Assembly: GCF_900119695.1 (NCBI RefSeq)
Contig: NZ_LT632547.1
Location: 558,001-622,000 of the forward strand
Direction of reading: 5' to 3'
Source: Actinomyces urinae
Lineage (GTDB): Bacteria > Actinomycetota > Actinomycetes > Actinomycetales > Actinomycetaceae
DNA: 64,000 nucleotides
Each line of letters starts with the position of its first letter. Position 1 is the first letter of the stretch. Shown piece after piece: positions 45,672 through 53,224 of the stretch. A program made the position numbers and the translations under genes. The notes beneath the pieces were generated by a model, which had not been told where the DNA came from, did not search any database, and was given only the letters and a program-made list of their open reading frames with translations.

Positions 45672-46907
45672 TTGATCAGCGTTGAAGACTACTTTTCGCA
45701 AGTAACCTCAGGTATCACTCCCCTTCCAGCAGAAGAACAGCCCCTCGAATCTGCCCTTGGCAGCACCTTGGCAGCGAGTATCGAGGCCCGAGTTGCGGTG
45801 CCGCCCTTCACCAACTCTGCGATGGACGGATTTGCGGTGCACGCAGGTGACGTTCAGGCAGCGTCAAAAGATACCGGGGTGACACTGCCCGTTCTTGAGG
45901 ACGTTGCCGCGGGAGCCACGACCAACGCTACGCTAAAGCCCGGCTTTGCAACGCGTATCATGACGGGCGCTCCCCTACCCGATGGCGCCGACGCGGTGGT
46001 GAAAGTTGAAGACACCAACATTCAACCCGGCCCGGTGCAAATGCCGGACCAAGTCACTATATTCAGCGCTGTCCAGCCCGGAACAAACGTACGCAAGGCC
46101 GGTGAAAACGTTGCCGTTGGGAGTCCTATTCTTGAGGAGGGAATTGTGGTTACTCCCCAGGTGCTGGCCGCTGCCGCCTCGGTAGGATACGGGAAGCTGA
46201 CGGTAGTTCCGAAGCCTCGGATTGCGATTATTTCTACGGGAGCGGAGCTCCAGGATCCCGGGATCGATATCGCTCACGGTCAGATTCCTGACTCGAACGG
46301 GATCATGCTGGACGGTTTAACACGCTCGCTGGGAGCGGAGGTAACGTATCGAGGTCGCACCGGCGACGCGCCCGAGCATCTCGAGCAGATGTTTAACAAG
46401 GTGGGGCGCAATGCGGACCTCATCATTACTTCGGGCGGGGTTTCTGCCGGAGCGTTCGATCCTGTAAAAATCGTCGGTAAGACACACAACTTCACCTTCG
46501 AAAAAGTAGCCATGCAGCCCGGAAAACCACAAGGACACGGCGTCATTAACGTGGATGGCCGAGGCGTGCCCGTCATGTGTCTTCCCGGCAATCCGGTGTC
46601 GGTCTACGTATCGTTCATGTTATTCGTGCGCCCGATTATTTCCATATTGGCCGGCCGTCCCGGAAGCAAGCTGCAGGCGGTACCCGCTCTGGCCGGCACA
46701 TCGTTCAAGTCTGCCAAGAATAGACGCCAGTACGCCCCCATGCGCGCCGAACTGAGCACGAGCGGAATTACGGTTTACCCAACCCACTCGCAAGCCTCCG
46801 GCTCTCACCTCATCGCCACTTTGCACCAGGCTACCGGACTTGCGGTTATTGCAGCCGACGTGGATGAAGTGGCACAGGGCGACCTAGTGCAATACATTCC
46901 GCTCTAA
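45672..46907 (+). CDS. moeA: Molybdopterin molybdenumtransferase
   Basis: MoeA inserts molybdate into adenylylated molybdopterin. The 411-residue product has the four-domain MoeA pattern: PPFTNSAMDGFAVHAGD, RIMTGAPLPDGADAVVKVED, DSNGIMLDGL, then TSGGVSAGAFDPVK and GRGVPVMCLPGNPVSVYVSFMLFVRP. The C-terminal domain IV is present. The TTG start has GGAG 6 bases upstream. It follows moeB by 8 bases. Confidence 0.95.
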   Translation: MISVEDYFSQVTSGITPLPAEEQPLESALGSTLAASIEARVAVPPFTNSAMDGFAVHAGDVQAASKDTGVTLPVLEDVAAGATTNATLKPGFATRIMTGAPLPDGADAVVKVEDTNIQPGPVQMPDQVTIFSAVQPGTNVRKAGENVAVGSPILEEGIVVTPQVLAAAASVGYGKLTVVPKPRIAIISTGAELQDPGIDIAHGQIPDSNGIMLDGLTRSLGAEVTYRGRTGDAPEHLEQMFNKVGRNADLIITSGGVSAGAFDPVKIVGKTHNFTFEKVAMQPGKPQGHGVINVDGRGVPVMCLPGNPVSVYVSFMLFVRPIISILAGRPGSKLQAVPALAGTSFKSAKNRRQYAPMRAELSTSGITVYPTHSQASGSHLIATLHQATGLAVIAADVDEVAQGDLVQYIPL

Positions 46908-46955
46908 ACTGCGCTCTTGCCTGATCCTCCGCAGTCATCTCACACCGCAACATTC

Positions 46956-47000
46956 AATAACGCAAATGCGCCTTCTCTGCGATAGTAATAACGCATTTGC
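46956..47000 (+). promoter_or_regulatory. Paired repeat operator upstream of the HTH-TOBE regulator
   Basis: AATAACGCAAATGC (46956-46969) and AATAACGCATTTGC (46987-47000) are 14-base direct repeats differing at two positions. Their starts are 31 bases apart, about three helical turns. GCAAATGCG and CGCATTTGC within them are also exact inverted complements. The second copy ends just before a TATAAG-like -10 (47004-47009), so a bound protein would block the promoter. Confidence 0.6.
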
Positions 47001-47001
47001 T

Positions 47002-47009
47002 GATATAAG
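47002..47009 (+). promoter_or_regulatory. -10 element giving a possibly leaderless molR-like mRNA
   Basis: GATATAAG resembles a -10 box. The normal start distance places the transcript start at about 47016, next to the GTG at 47019, and no ribosome site is visible before that GTG. No clear -35 is seen; the repeat pair occupies that space. Confidence 0.4.
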
Positions 47010-47018
47010 GTTTGGGAT

Positions 47019-47414
47019 GTGAAATATTTACGAGTATCAAATGTAGCCACTTTACTTGGCGTATCCACCGACACAGTTCGACGCCTAGTGGAAGATGGCG
47101 CGATTAACGGCACGCGCCAGGATGGGCGCATTTTGATCGATGGCAAGTCCCTAGTTGAGTACATTCGCAAGATCGCAGCAAAAGACGATCGTTCTACGCG
47201 TGGCACAGAGGTTAACTCCATCCGTAACCAGCTGACCGGCATCGTCACAGACATCACCTCCGATAAAGTCATGACCCGAGTCGAGATGATCTGTGGCCCG
47301 TTCCGAATCGTTTCTCTAATTTCCACCGAGGCCGCGCAAGAAATGAAGCTCGAGGTAGGCTCGCTCGCCGTTGCCGGCGTGAAGTCCACCAACGTTTCCG
47401 TAAGCCTTCCCTAG
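47019..47414 (+). CDS. HTH-TOBE (Mop) molybdate-responsive regulator
   Basis: The 131-residue product joins a MerR/excisionase-like winged helix (residues 1-55; VATLLGVSTDTVRRLVEDGAI) to one TOBE/Mop domain (66-131; NQLTGIVTDITSDKVMTRVEMICGP). TOBE domains bind molybdate or tungstate. Unlike E. coli ModE, with two Mop domains and a different HTH, it has one, so it probably binds the oxyanion as an oligomer. It lies 8 bases before modA and behind the repeat pair at 46956-47000, suggesting it represses its own mod operon. This is inference. Confidence 0.88.
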   Translation: MKYLRVSNVATLLGVSTDTVRRLVEDGAINGTRQDGRILIDGKSLVEYIRKIAAKDDRSTRGTEVNSIRNQLTGIVTDITSDKVMTRVEMICGPFRIVSLISTEAAQEMKLEVGSLAVAGVKSTNVSVSLP

Positions 47415-47421
47415 ATTCGCA

Positions 47422-48201
47422 ATGAGTATGAACATGAAGAAAACAGCTAGAGTTTTCGCCTCCCTCACCGCCGCATCGATGATGCTCGCAGCATGCTCGG
47501 GCTCTCCCGCCCCGGCAGATAAGGAAGGCACCGAGCCGCAGACGTTAACCGTTTTTGCAGCGGCCTCGCTAAACAAGGTCTTCCCGCAGATCGCCGAGGA
47601 AGTTTTTGAGCCCGCAAATGAGGGCGTGAAGGTGTCCTTCTCGTTCGAGGGTTCCTCCACCCTAGTGGACCAGCTGAAGAACGGCGCCCCGGCAGATGTA
47701 TTCGCCTCCGCTGACACGCGCAACATGGATAAGGCAACGGATGCGGACCTCGTTGACGCGCCCGAACCGTTCGCACTGAACACACTTACCCTAATCGTTC
47801 CGGCAGGAAACCCGGGTGGGGTTACGGGTCTCGACGACTCTTTGAAGTCCGCAAAGGTCATCAAGTGCCATGCGGAAGTACCCTGCGGCAACCTGACCAA
47901 CAAGGTGCTTGACGAGGCCGGAATCGAGCTCACGCCGGTATCCGAAGAGCAGAAGGTAACCGACGTGCGCGGCAAGATCGAGTCGGGCGAGGCCGACGCA
48001 GGCTTCGTCTACATGACCGACGCTATCGCTGCCGGCGACAAGGTGGAGATTATTCCCATCGACGTCAAGGGCGTAAACGAGTACCCCATCGCTGTTGTAA
48101 AGGACTCTAAGTCTCCTGAACTCGCACGCAAGTTTATTGAGGCTGTGCTTTCAGATGAGGGCCAGGAGCTGTTGAAGCAGTACGGATTCGCCAGGCCGTA
48201 G
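47422..48201 (+). CDS. modA: Molybdate ABC transporter substrate-binding lipoprotein
   Basis: ModA captures molybdate outside the membrane. The 259-residue product has a lipoprotein signal with lipobox MLAAC near residue 25. The type II binding fold follows: LTVFAAASLNKVF, VSFSFEGSSTLVDQL, PADVFASADTRNM and AGFVYMTDAI. The Ser residues that bind oxyanion in ModA (AAASL, GSSTL) are in place. It is between the regulator and modBC; the ribosome site is weak. Confidence 0.95.
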   Translation: MSMNMKKTARVFASLTAASMMLAACSGSPAPADKEGTEPQTLTVFAAASLNKVFPQIAEEVFEPANEGVKVSFSFEGSSTLVDQLKNGAPADVFASADTRNMDKATDADLVDAPEPFALNTLTLIVPAGNPGGVTGLDDSLKSAKVIKCHAEVPCGNLTNKVLDEAGIELTPVSEEQKVTDVRGKIESGEADAGFVYMTDAIAAGDKVEIIPIDVKGVNEYPIAVVKDSKSPELARKFIEAVLSDEGQELLKQYGFARP

Positions 48202-48224
48202 CCTTACGGATCGCAGGACACAAC

Positions 48225-48286
48225 CGTCCCGGCACGTTGGGCAAAACGCCGCCACCCGGCCAAATGGAACCCGCCGTGCCGGGACG
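48225..48286 (+). promoter_or_regulatory. 12-bp inverted repeat between modA and modBC
   Basis: CGTCCCGGCACG (48225-48236) and CGTGCCGGGACG (48275-48286) are exact complements separated by 38 bases, and the right arm ends 5 bases before the modBC ATG. There is no T-run. The only ribosome-site-like bases (GGGA) are in the right arm, so the hairpin could limit modBC translation or protect the modA mRNA 3' end. Confidence 0.55.
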
Positions 48287-48291
48287 AACTA

Positions 48292-50184
48292 ATGAAAAGC
48301 GGGCGAGCACAAATGTGGAAGATCTTGAGCAGGCAGCATAGCAACAGGCGCGAGGCCGCGGCCGGCCCCGCGCCCTGGCTTGGAGTTCCGGCAGCGATAG
48401 CGCTGGCTTTTGTGGTAGTGCCATTTATTGGCATGTTCGCCGAGGTGCAGTGGGGAGACCTCCCTGCACTGTTGGCCGGCGAAGCCGCACGAGATGCTCT
48501 TTGGCTATCCCTCAAAACAACCTTTGCCTCAACCATCATTTCGCTACTTCTTGGAATCCCCTTAGCGCACATCCTCGCCCACACCAGCCACGGAGCACGC
48601 GCAAGTTTGGGTAGCGCCTCACGCCTGCTGGTCACGCTCCCTATGGTTGTGCCGCCCGTCGTCGCCGGTCTTGCGCTCCTGGTCACGTTTGGCCGGCGCG
48701 GCCTGATTGGCTCTTACCTGCACGTACTGGGCATTGAGATCGGCTTCAGCACCATCGCAGTGGTCATGGCGCAAGTGTTTGTGTCCATGCCGTTCCTCGT
48801 TGTCTCACTCGAAGGCGCACTGCGTTCACGCGGACGTGACCTCGAAAAAGCGGCAAGCAACCTGGGAGCTTCTCGCACTCGTATATTCTTCGAGATCACG
48901 CTACCCCTTACTGTTCCCGCAATGGCCTCAGGTACAGCGCTAACCTTCGCGCGCGCCCTCGGCGAGTTCGGCGCAACCATCACGTTTGCCGGGTCCTTGC
49001 AGGGGGTGACCCGCACTCTCCCCCTCGAGATTTATCTGCAGCGCGAAATTGACACCGGCACTGCCCTAGCCCTCGCAACCGTGATACTTCTAGTTGCCGG
49101 CCTTGTAATCGCTATAACTAGTGCTATTGCAAGGGCATCTGCGCGAAGGTCCAGTGAAGAAGTGCGCGGGCGGGAACCTGAATCTGCGCACCAAAACCAG
49201 TTGGACACCATGTGCGAGTTGAGCGAACTCGACATGTCACTAAAACAGTGGGAAAACGCCCCAGTTGGGATCGAAATAAACGCGGGCGTATCCAAACGAC
49301 ACGTTCATATCGATGCAAAACTAAAGCGAGGCGCGATTACGGCTATCGTTGGCCCAAACGGCTCGGGCAAGACAACCGGAATCGAACTGATTGCCGGAAC
49401 CTTAGCGCCCTCTAGTGGAAGCAGGCGCCTCAACCTAGGAGAAAACCCCACAATCGTGTGGTTAGAGCAACGCGCACTTCTATTCCCCCACCTAACAGCT
49501 TGTCAAAATGTGGCGTTCGGGCCGCGAATCAGAGGTCTTAGTTCCGAGGCGGCAACCAAGCGCGCCCTCGCTGAGCTCGAAGCCGTAGGATGCCTGCACT
49601 TAAAGGACCGCCTGCCAAACGAACTCTCCGGAGGTCAAGCACAGCGCGTCGCAATAGCACGCGCCCTCGCTGTAAACCCCGATCTCGTTTTGTTGGACGA
49701 GCCTTTTGCCGCCGTCGACTCTGAGATTGCCTGGCCCCTTCGCCTGGTCCTGCGCGAGCGCATCCGCGCCGCTAAAGCCACCGCCGTGATGGTCACCCAC
49801 GACCTCACCGACGCCGCATTCATGGCAGACCAAATCATCACCCTAGAAGAGGGCCAGGTTAGCGAGAGCGGATTCAAAACCCAGGTGTTGCAAGCCCCCT
49901 CCTCCGACTTCTTAACACGCCTTACAGGCGCAAACACGGTTACCGAGGGCAATCAAATCGTGGTGGTTCGCCCATCTGATTTCCGCGTTGAGGTGGGGCA
50001 CACCGGAGGCGGAATTCACGGGCAAATCCTGCGCCGAGTGCTTTCACCAACCGGTGAGATTGCGATTATTAAGGGCGAGGACGGTGAACTGCTCTCCATA
50101 TCGATCAACGCCTACAACGCCGGTGTGCTTCAGCCGGGTAGCGCCGTGACACTTCACGCCGGGCCCGTCAAGTCCCGGCAGTGA
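48292..50184 (+). CDS. Fused molybdate ABC transporter permease/ATPase (ModB-ModC)
   Basis: This 630-residue protein puts the two membrane-side parts of ModABC in one chain. Residues 30-285 are a ModB permease with five to six helices and the EAA loop at about 185-206 (EKAASNLGASRTRIFFE). A charged linker (285-325) leads to a ModC ATPase: Walker A GPNGSGKT (354-361), signature LSGGQ (445-449), Walker B LVLLDE (465-470), H-loop His503. A C-terminal TOBE-like domain (about 555-628) follows. All ATPase motifs are intact and no frameshift is seen, so the fusion looks functional; two copies would make the transporter. A later ATG (48313) is a possible start. Confidence 0.93.
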   Translation: MKSGRAQMWKILSRQHSNRREAAAGPAPWLGVPAAIALAFVVVPFIGMFAEVQWGDLPALLAGEAARDALWLSLKTTFASTIISLLLGIPLAHILAHTSHGARASLGSASRLLVTLPMVVPPVVAGLALLVTFGRRGLIGSYLHVLGIEIGFSTIAVVMAQVFVSMPFLVVSLEGALRSRGRDLEKAASNLGASRTRIFFEITLPLTVPAMASGTALTFARALGEFGATITFAGSLQGVTRTLPLEIYLQREIDTGTALALATVILLVAGLVIAITSAIARASARRSSEEVRGREPESAHQNQLDTMCELSELDMSLKQWENAPVGIEINAGVSKRHVHIDAKLKRGAITAIVGPNGSGKTTGIELIAGTLAPSSGSRRLNLGENPTIVWLEQRALLFPHLTACQNVAFGPRIRGLSSEAATKRALAELEAVGCLHLKDRLPNELSGGQAQRVAIARALAVNPDLVLLDEPFAAVDSEIAWPLRLVLRERIRAAKATAVMVTHDLTDAAFMADQIITLEEGQVSESGFKTQVLQAPSSDFLTRLTGANTVTEGNQIVVVRPSDFRVEVGHTGGGIHGQILRRVLSPTGEIAIIKGEDGELLSISINAYNAGVLQPGSAVTLHAGPVKSRQ

Positions 50185-50205
50185 ACCAGGCAATAGGCAT
50201 AGAAA

Positions 50206-50249
50206 CCAAAGAAAAGAGGCTCCCGGAAAATCCGGGAGCCTCGAAGCTT
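50206..50249. terminator. Bidirectional terminator between modBC and the bL37 gene
   Basis: A perfect 11-bp stem (GAGGCTCCCGG/CCGGGAGCCTC, 50216-50242) has an AAAAT loop. On the minus strand TTTTCTTT follows it directly, and on the plus strand a weaker CTTTT. Confidence 0.88.
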
Positions 50250-50253
50250 TTGC

Positions 50254-50328
50254 TTAAGAGTTGGGTCGCTTGCCGTGGTTAGCGGCGCTCTTGCGACGTG
50301 CCCTGCGCTTGCGGCCTCGCTTGCTCAT
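50254..50328 (-). CDS. Ribosomal protein bL37-like 24-residue basic peptide
   Basis: The 24-codon frame starts at ATG 50328 with GAGGAG about 5 bases upstream and encodes MSKRGRKRRARRKSA followed by ANHGKRPNS. It is extremely basic. The MxKRGRK...ANHGKRPN frame matches my recollection of actinobacterial bL37, a small 50S subunit protein seen in mycobacterial ribosome structures. It lies between two good signals: its own ribosome site and a strong terminator directly after its stop. Genes this short are often missed. Confidence 0.82.
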   Translation of the reverse strand: MSKRGRKRRARRKSAANHGKRPNS

Positions 50329-50451
50329 TTCGACTCCTCTACCTACTTCATTAAACAGCTTTGCTATTTTCGCACAATTTGCGAAGTTTTAACAGCCCTG
50401 CCGGCGCGAAACCACCGAAAAACACGCAAACGTGACTAAATCAACCTGAAA

Positions 50452-50715
50452 CTAGTCCCACTGCCGCGTAATATGCGTGACTCGCACGCTCGCAACCACG
50501 CGCGCCCGAAGCGATGATGGCGCTTGCTTCTCGTAGCACTTACGCATCAGTTCACGCACGTGCATTTCCGCATCCACGCGATCCGCGCAATGCCTACACG
50601 TCTCCAAGTGCTGTGAAAGGCGATACGCCAACTCGTCCTCCAACGCGTCATCAGCAAACGCGTAGAGGAAGGAGCTCAGTTCCTCGCAAGGATCGCAATC
50701 ATTGTTGTTAAGCAT
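50452..50715 (-). CDS. ZAS-type redox-sensing anti-sigma factor (RsrA-like)
   Basis: The 87-residue product has the zinc anti-sigma motif: C7/C10 near the start, then H36-x3-C40-x2-C43 (HLETCRHC). RsrA in Streptomyces uses equivalent residues to hold zinc and release its sigma factor upon disulfide stress. It lies 4 bases after the ECF sigma gene, so the two make a coupled pair. It is a little shorter than RsrA (105 residues). Confidence 0.9.
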   Translation of the reverse strand: MLNNNDCDPCEELSSFLYAFADDALEDELAYRLSQHLETCRHCADRVDAEMHVRELMRKCYEKQAPSSLRARVVASVRVTHITRQWD

Positions 50716-50719
50716 GATC

Positions 50720-51313
50720 CTACTTCACTCCAATTCCCATTTGCTTCGCATAGTCTGCAAGCGCCGTTCGAAGCTGCGCGCGGCCGCGATAGATTCTCGA
50801 CATCACAGTGCCAACGGGGGTACCCATGATTTGGGCGATCTCTTTATAAGAAAACCCTTCAACGTCGGCGAGGAGCACTGCCTCGCGATACGTGTCAGAA
50901 AGAGACTCGAGGGCTTCACGAACCGTGTCGTCTGGTAGCGAATCAAGCGCTGCGGCCTCCGCGGATTCCAGGGCAACCGGATGGTGATTGGCGGCCTCAA
51001 GTAGCTGCCAGTCCTGCACTCCCTCATCAGAGGTTTGTTGCGGCCGACGCTGATTCTTGCGGTAGGTGTTGATGAACGAGTTCTTCAAGATGCGATACAT
51101 CCACGCCTTCAAGTTGGTACCCGGCTTGAATGTGTTGAACGAGCTAAACGCGCGCACGTACGCGTCCTGCACCAGATCTTGAGCGTCTGCCTCGTTACCG
51201 GTCATACGAAACGCCGCCCCGTACAGCTGGTCTAGCAAAGGGAGCGCCTCTTCTTCGAACCGTGCGCGAAGCTCGGCCTCGTCTACCTGTTCCTTCTTGT
51301 CCATCACCATCGA
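50720..51313 (-). CDS. ECF sigma factor of the SigR/SigH (disulfide-stress) type
   Basis: The product of about 197 residues has region 2 ([27 protein letters not shown], then [19 protein letters not shown]) and region 4 ([53 protein letters not shown]). Both are as in SigR/SigH. I use the first ATG at 51313, but TTG 51334 and ATG 51307 are also open and the ribosome site does not decide. It is followed by the RsrA-like gene. The upstream SigR-type promoter shows autoregulation. Confidence 0.93.
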   Translation of the reverse strand, partial: SMVMDKKEQVDEAELRARFEEEALPLLDQLYGAAFRMTGNEADAQDLVQDAYVRAFSSFNTFKPGTNLKAWMYRILKNSFINTYRKNQRRPQQTSDEGVQDWQLLEAANHHPVALESAEAAALDSLPDDTVREALESLSDTYREAVLLADVEGFSYKEIAQIMGTPVGTVMSRIYRGRAQLRTALADYAKQMGIGVK

Positions 51314-51340
51314 GCATACTTGCACCTCCAACAATTAAGG

Positions 51341-51367
51341 CAACAACAAAGCCCTCATTTTTCTTCC
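51341..51367 (-). promoter_or_regulatory. SigR-type promoter of the sigma/anti-sigma operon
   Basis: On the minus strand GGAAG and GTTG are separated by exactly 18 bases, matching the SigR/SigH pattern GGAAY-N18-GTT apart from one -35 base. It is about 30 bases before the sigma gene, as expected for positive autoregulation. Confidence 0.65.
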
Positions 51368-51405
51368 GACCTCCACTAACGCTGAGATGTAGGTAACATG
51401 GACCT

Positions 51406-51915
51406 ATGAAGGTTTTACGGATGATTGCAAGGCCACTAATCGTGGCTCCGTTTATTGTTGATGGTCTTTCAGCTGTGAAAGACCCCGATGCGCACGCACG
51501 TCAATTCCAGAAGGTCTCGCCCTACCTTGAGCGTTTAGGGGTACCTCCTGTAATCACATCAGATGCAAAAATGGCCTCGCGCGCACTCGGCGCCGTCACC
51601 GTTCTGGCTGGCACCAGCTTTGCGCTTGGCAAAGCACCGCGCACCTGCGCCGCTATCCTCGCCGCTACCGCCGTCCCCATTGCACTGGTTCAAAACCCCG
51701 TGTGGACCGCGAAGGACCACACCCAAAAAGAGCGCTACCGCCGCGGCCTGGAACGTTATGGCGCTGCCCTAGGCGGCCTAATTCTTGCAACAGTTGACCG
51801 CGAAGGCGAGCCCTCCAAGACGTGGCAGCTTGCCAACTGGCGCGAACATCAGCTAGCTCTAACGCAGGCACGCAACGAAACGTGGGAAGCCGCTAAGGAA
51901 GCATTTGACGCCTAA
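51406..51915 (+). CDS. DoxX-family membrane protein
   Basis: The 169-residue product has about four hydrophobic helices and a charged C-terminus. The N-terminal RMIARPLIVAPFIVDGLSAVKDP, then VLAGTSFALGK and ALVQNPVWTAKD fit the DoxX family, small membrane proteins of unclear function that in mycobacteria take part in oxidative-stress defence. It is divergent from the SigR-type sigma gene. Its end overlaps the aroA start by 11 bases. Confidence 0.82.
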   Translation: MKVLRMIARPLIVAPFIVDGLSAVKDPDAHARQFQKVSPYLERLGVPPVITSDAKMASRALGAVTVLAGTSFALGKAPRTCAAILAATAVPIALVQNPVWTAKDHTQKERYRRGLERYGAALGGLILATVDREGEPSKTWQLANWREHQLALTQARNETWEAAKEAFDA

Positions 51916-53224
51916 CCCTTGGCTCGCGCCGCAGGCAACAAAACCTGTTGATAGCGATGTCACGATTCCCGGTTCGAAATCTTTGACGAACCGGGAGCTC
52001 GTGTTGTCGGCGCTCGCGTCTGCTCCCTCCACAATTTGTGGTGCACTTAGCGCCCGCGACACCCGTCTTATGGTTGAGGCGTTGCGTTCTTTGGGAGCGC
52101 AGGTAGAGACCGGAGCTGACAACTGGGCGATTACTCCCATTCCGAGCGTTTCCGGTTCTACGCCGATCAGCATTGACTGCGGCCTTGCGGGAACCGTCAT
52201 GCGATTCATACCCGCCATTGCCGCGCGTTGTTCGCGACCAGTGCGCCTCACCGCTGACAGCCAGGCAAATGCCCGCCCGATGGCTGGCCTGCTCAAAGCA
52301 CTGCGTTCCATCGGCGTGAGCATCACGCATGAGGGCGACGAAACCTTTCCCCTTACCGTGCAAGGCCCCGCGTACGTGCGCGGCCCCATAAGTTTGGATT
52401 CATCCTCCTCGTCCCAATATCTATCCGCACTGTTACTCGTTGCTCCGTTGCTAGCAAGCGATCGAGAATTCATTGAGATTGAGCTGGAAGGCACGCTACC
52501 ATCGCGGCCACACGTTGAAATGACGCTTGCCTCGTTGCATCTACGCGGCGTAGAAGCCGATTGGACGAGCGAGCGCGCACTGCGAATCCAACGCGGCGAT
52601 ATAAACGCGCGAGACTCAGTGATCGAGCCAGATCTTTCTAACGCCGGCCCGTTCCTAGCCGCCGCCGCAGTTACCGGAGGCCACGTTCGCATCCCCTACT
52701 GGCCGCTCCAAACCACGCAAGCAGGCAGCGAGTGGCTACCTATTTTGCGCAACATGGGTGCCGACGTGAACCTCGTGCCGCAAGGCACCGTGTACGGTAC
52801 GCTGTGCTTGCGCGCCGGAGAGCTTCACGGGTTTACCGGCGACATGTCCCAGGTTGGGGAACTCGTTCCTACACTTGCCGCAATCTGCGCGTTCGCAGCC
52901 ACTCCCTCAAAACTCACGGGAATCGGGCACCTTCGCGGACACGAAACCGACCGGCTAAAAGCGATCGCCACCGAACTGGCAAAACTGGGTGTGCACGTTG
53001 AAGAGGGAGCTGACTACCTCACAATTGATGGTACAAACCGCTGGGTGGGAAACCTTCGCGAACCGGCCCTGCTACATTCCTACGCAGATCACCGGATGGC
53101 CACATTCGGCGCCATTATCGGCCTGCGCGCCCCGCAAATCTACGTTGATAACGTGGAAACGGTGGCGAAAACTATGCCTGATTTTGTAAACCTTTGGACG
53201 AAAATGCTGGAGCTAAATGTCTAG
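51905..53224 (+). CDS. aroA: 3-phosphoshikimate 1-carboxyvinyltransferase (EPSP synthase)
   Basis: AroA joins phosphoenolpyruvate to shikimate-3-phosphate in aromatic amino-acid synthesis. The 439-residue product has TIPGSKSLTNRELVLSALA, GLAGTVMRFIPA, SSSSQYLSALLLVAP, GDMSQVGELVPTLAA and LRGHETDRLKAIATELAKLG. The TTG start lies within the end of the DoxX gene, with AAGGA 5 bases upstream. The 3' end overlaps rsgA by 8 bases; the aroA-rsgA order is common in actinobacteria. Confidence 0.96.
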   Translation: MTPNPWLAPQATKPVDSDVTIPGSKSLTNRELVLSALASAPSTICGALSARDTRLMVEALRSLGAQVETGADNWAITPIPSVSGSTPISIDCGLAGTVMRFIPAIAARCSRPVRLTADSQANARPMAGLLKALRSIGVSITHEGDETFPLTVQGPAYVRGPISLDSSSSSQYLSALLLVAPLLASDREFIEIELEGTLPSRPHVEMTLASLHLRGVEADWTSERALRIQRGDINARDSVIEPDLSNAGPFLAAAAVTGGHVRIPYWPLQTTQAGSEWLPILRNMGADVNLVPQGTVYGTLCLRAGELHGFTGDMSQVGELVPTLAAICAFAATPSKLTGIGHLRGHETDRLKAIATELAKLGVHVEEGADYLTIDGTNRWVGNLREPALLHSYADHRMATFGAIIGLRAPQIYVDNVETVAKTMPDFVNLWTKMLELNV

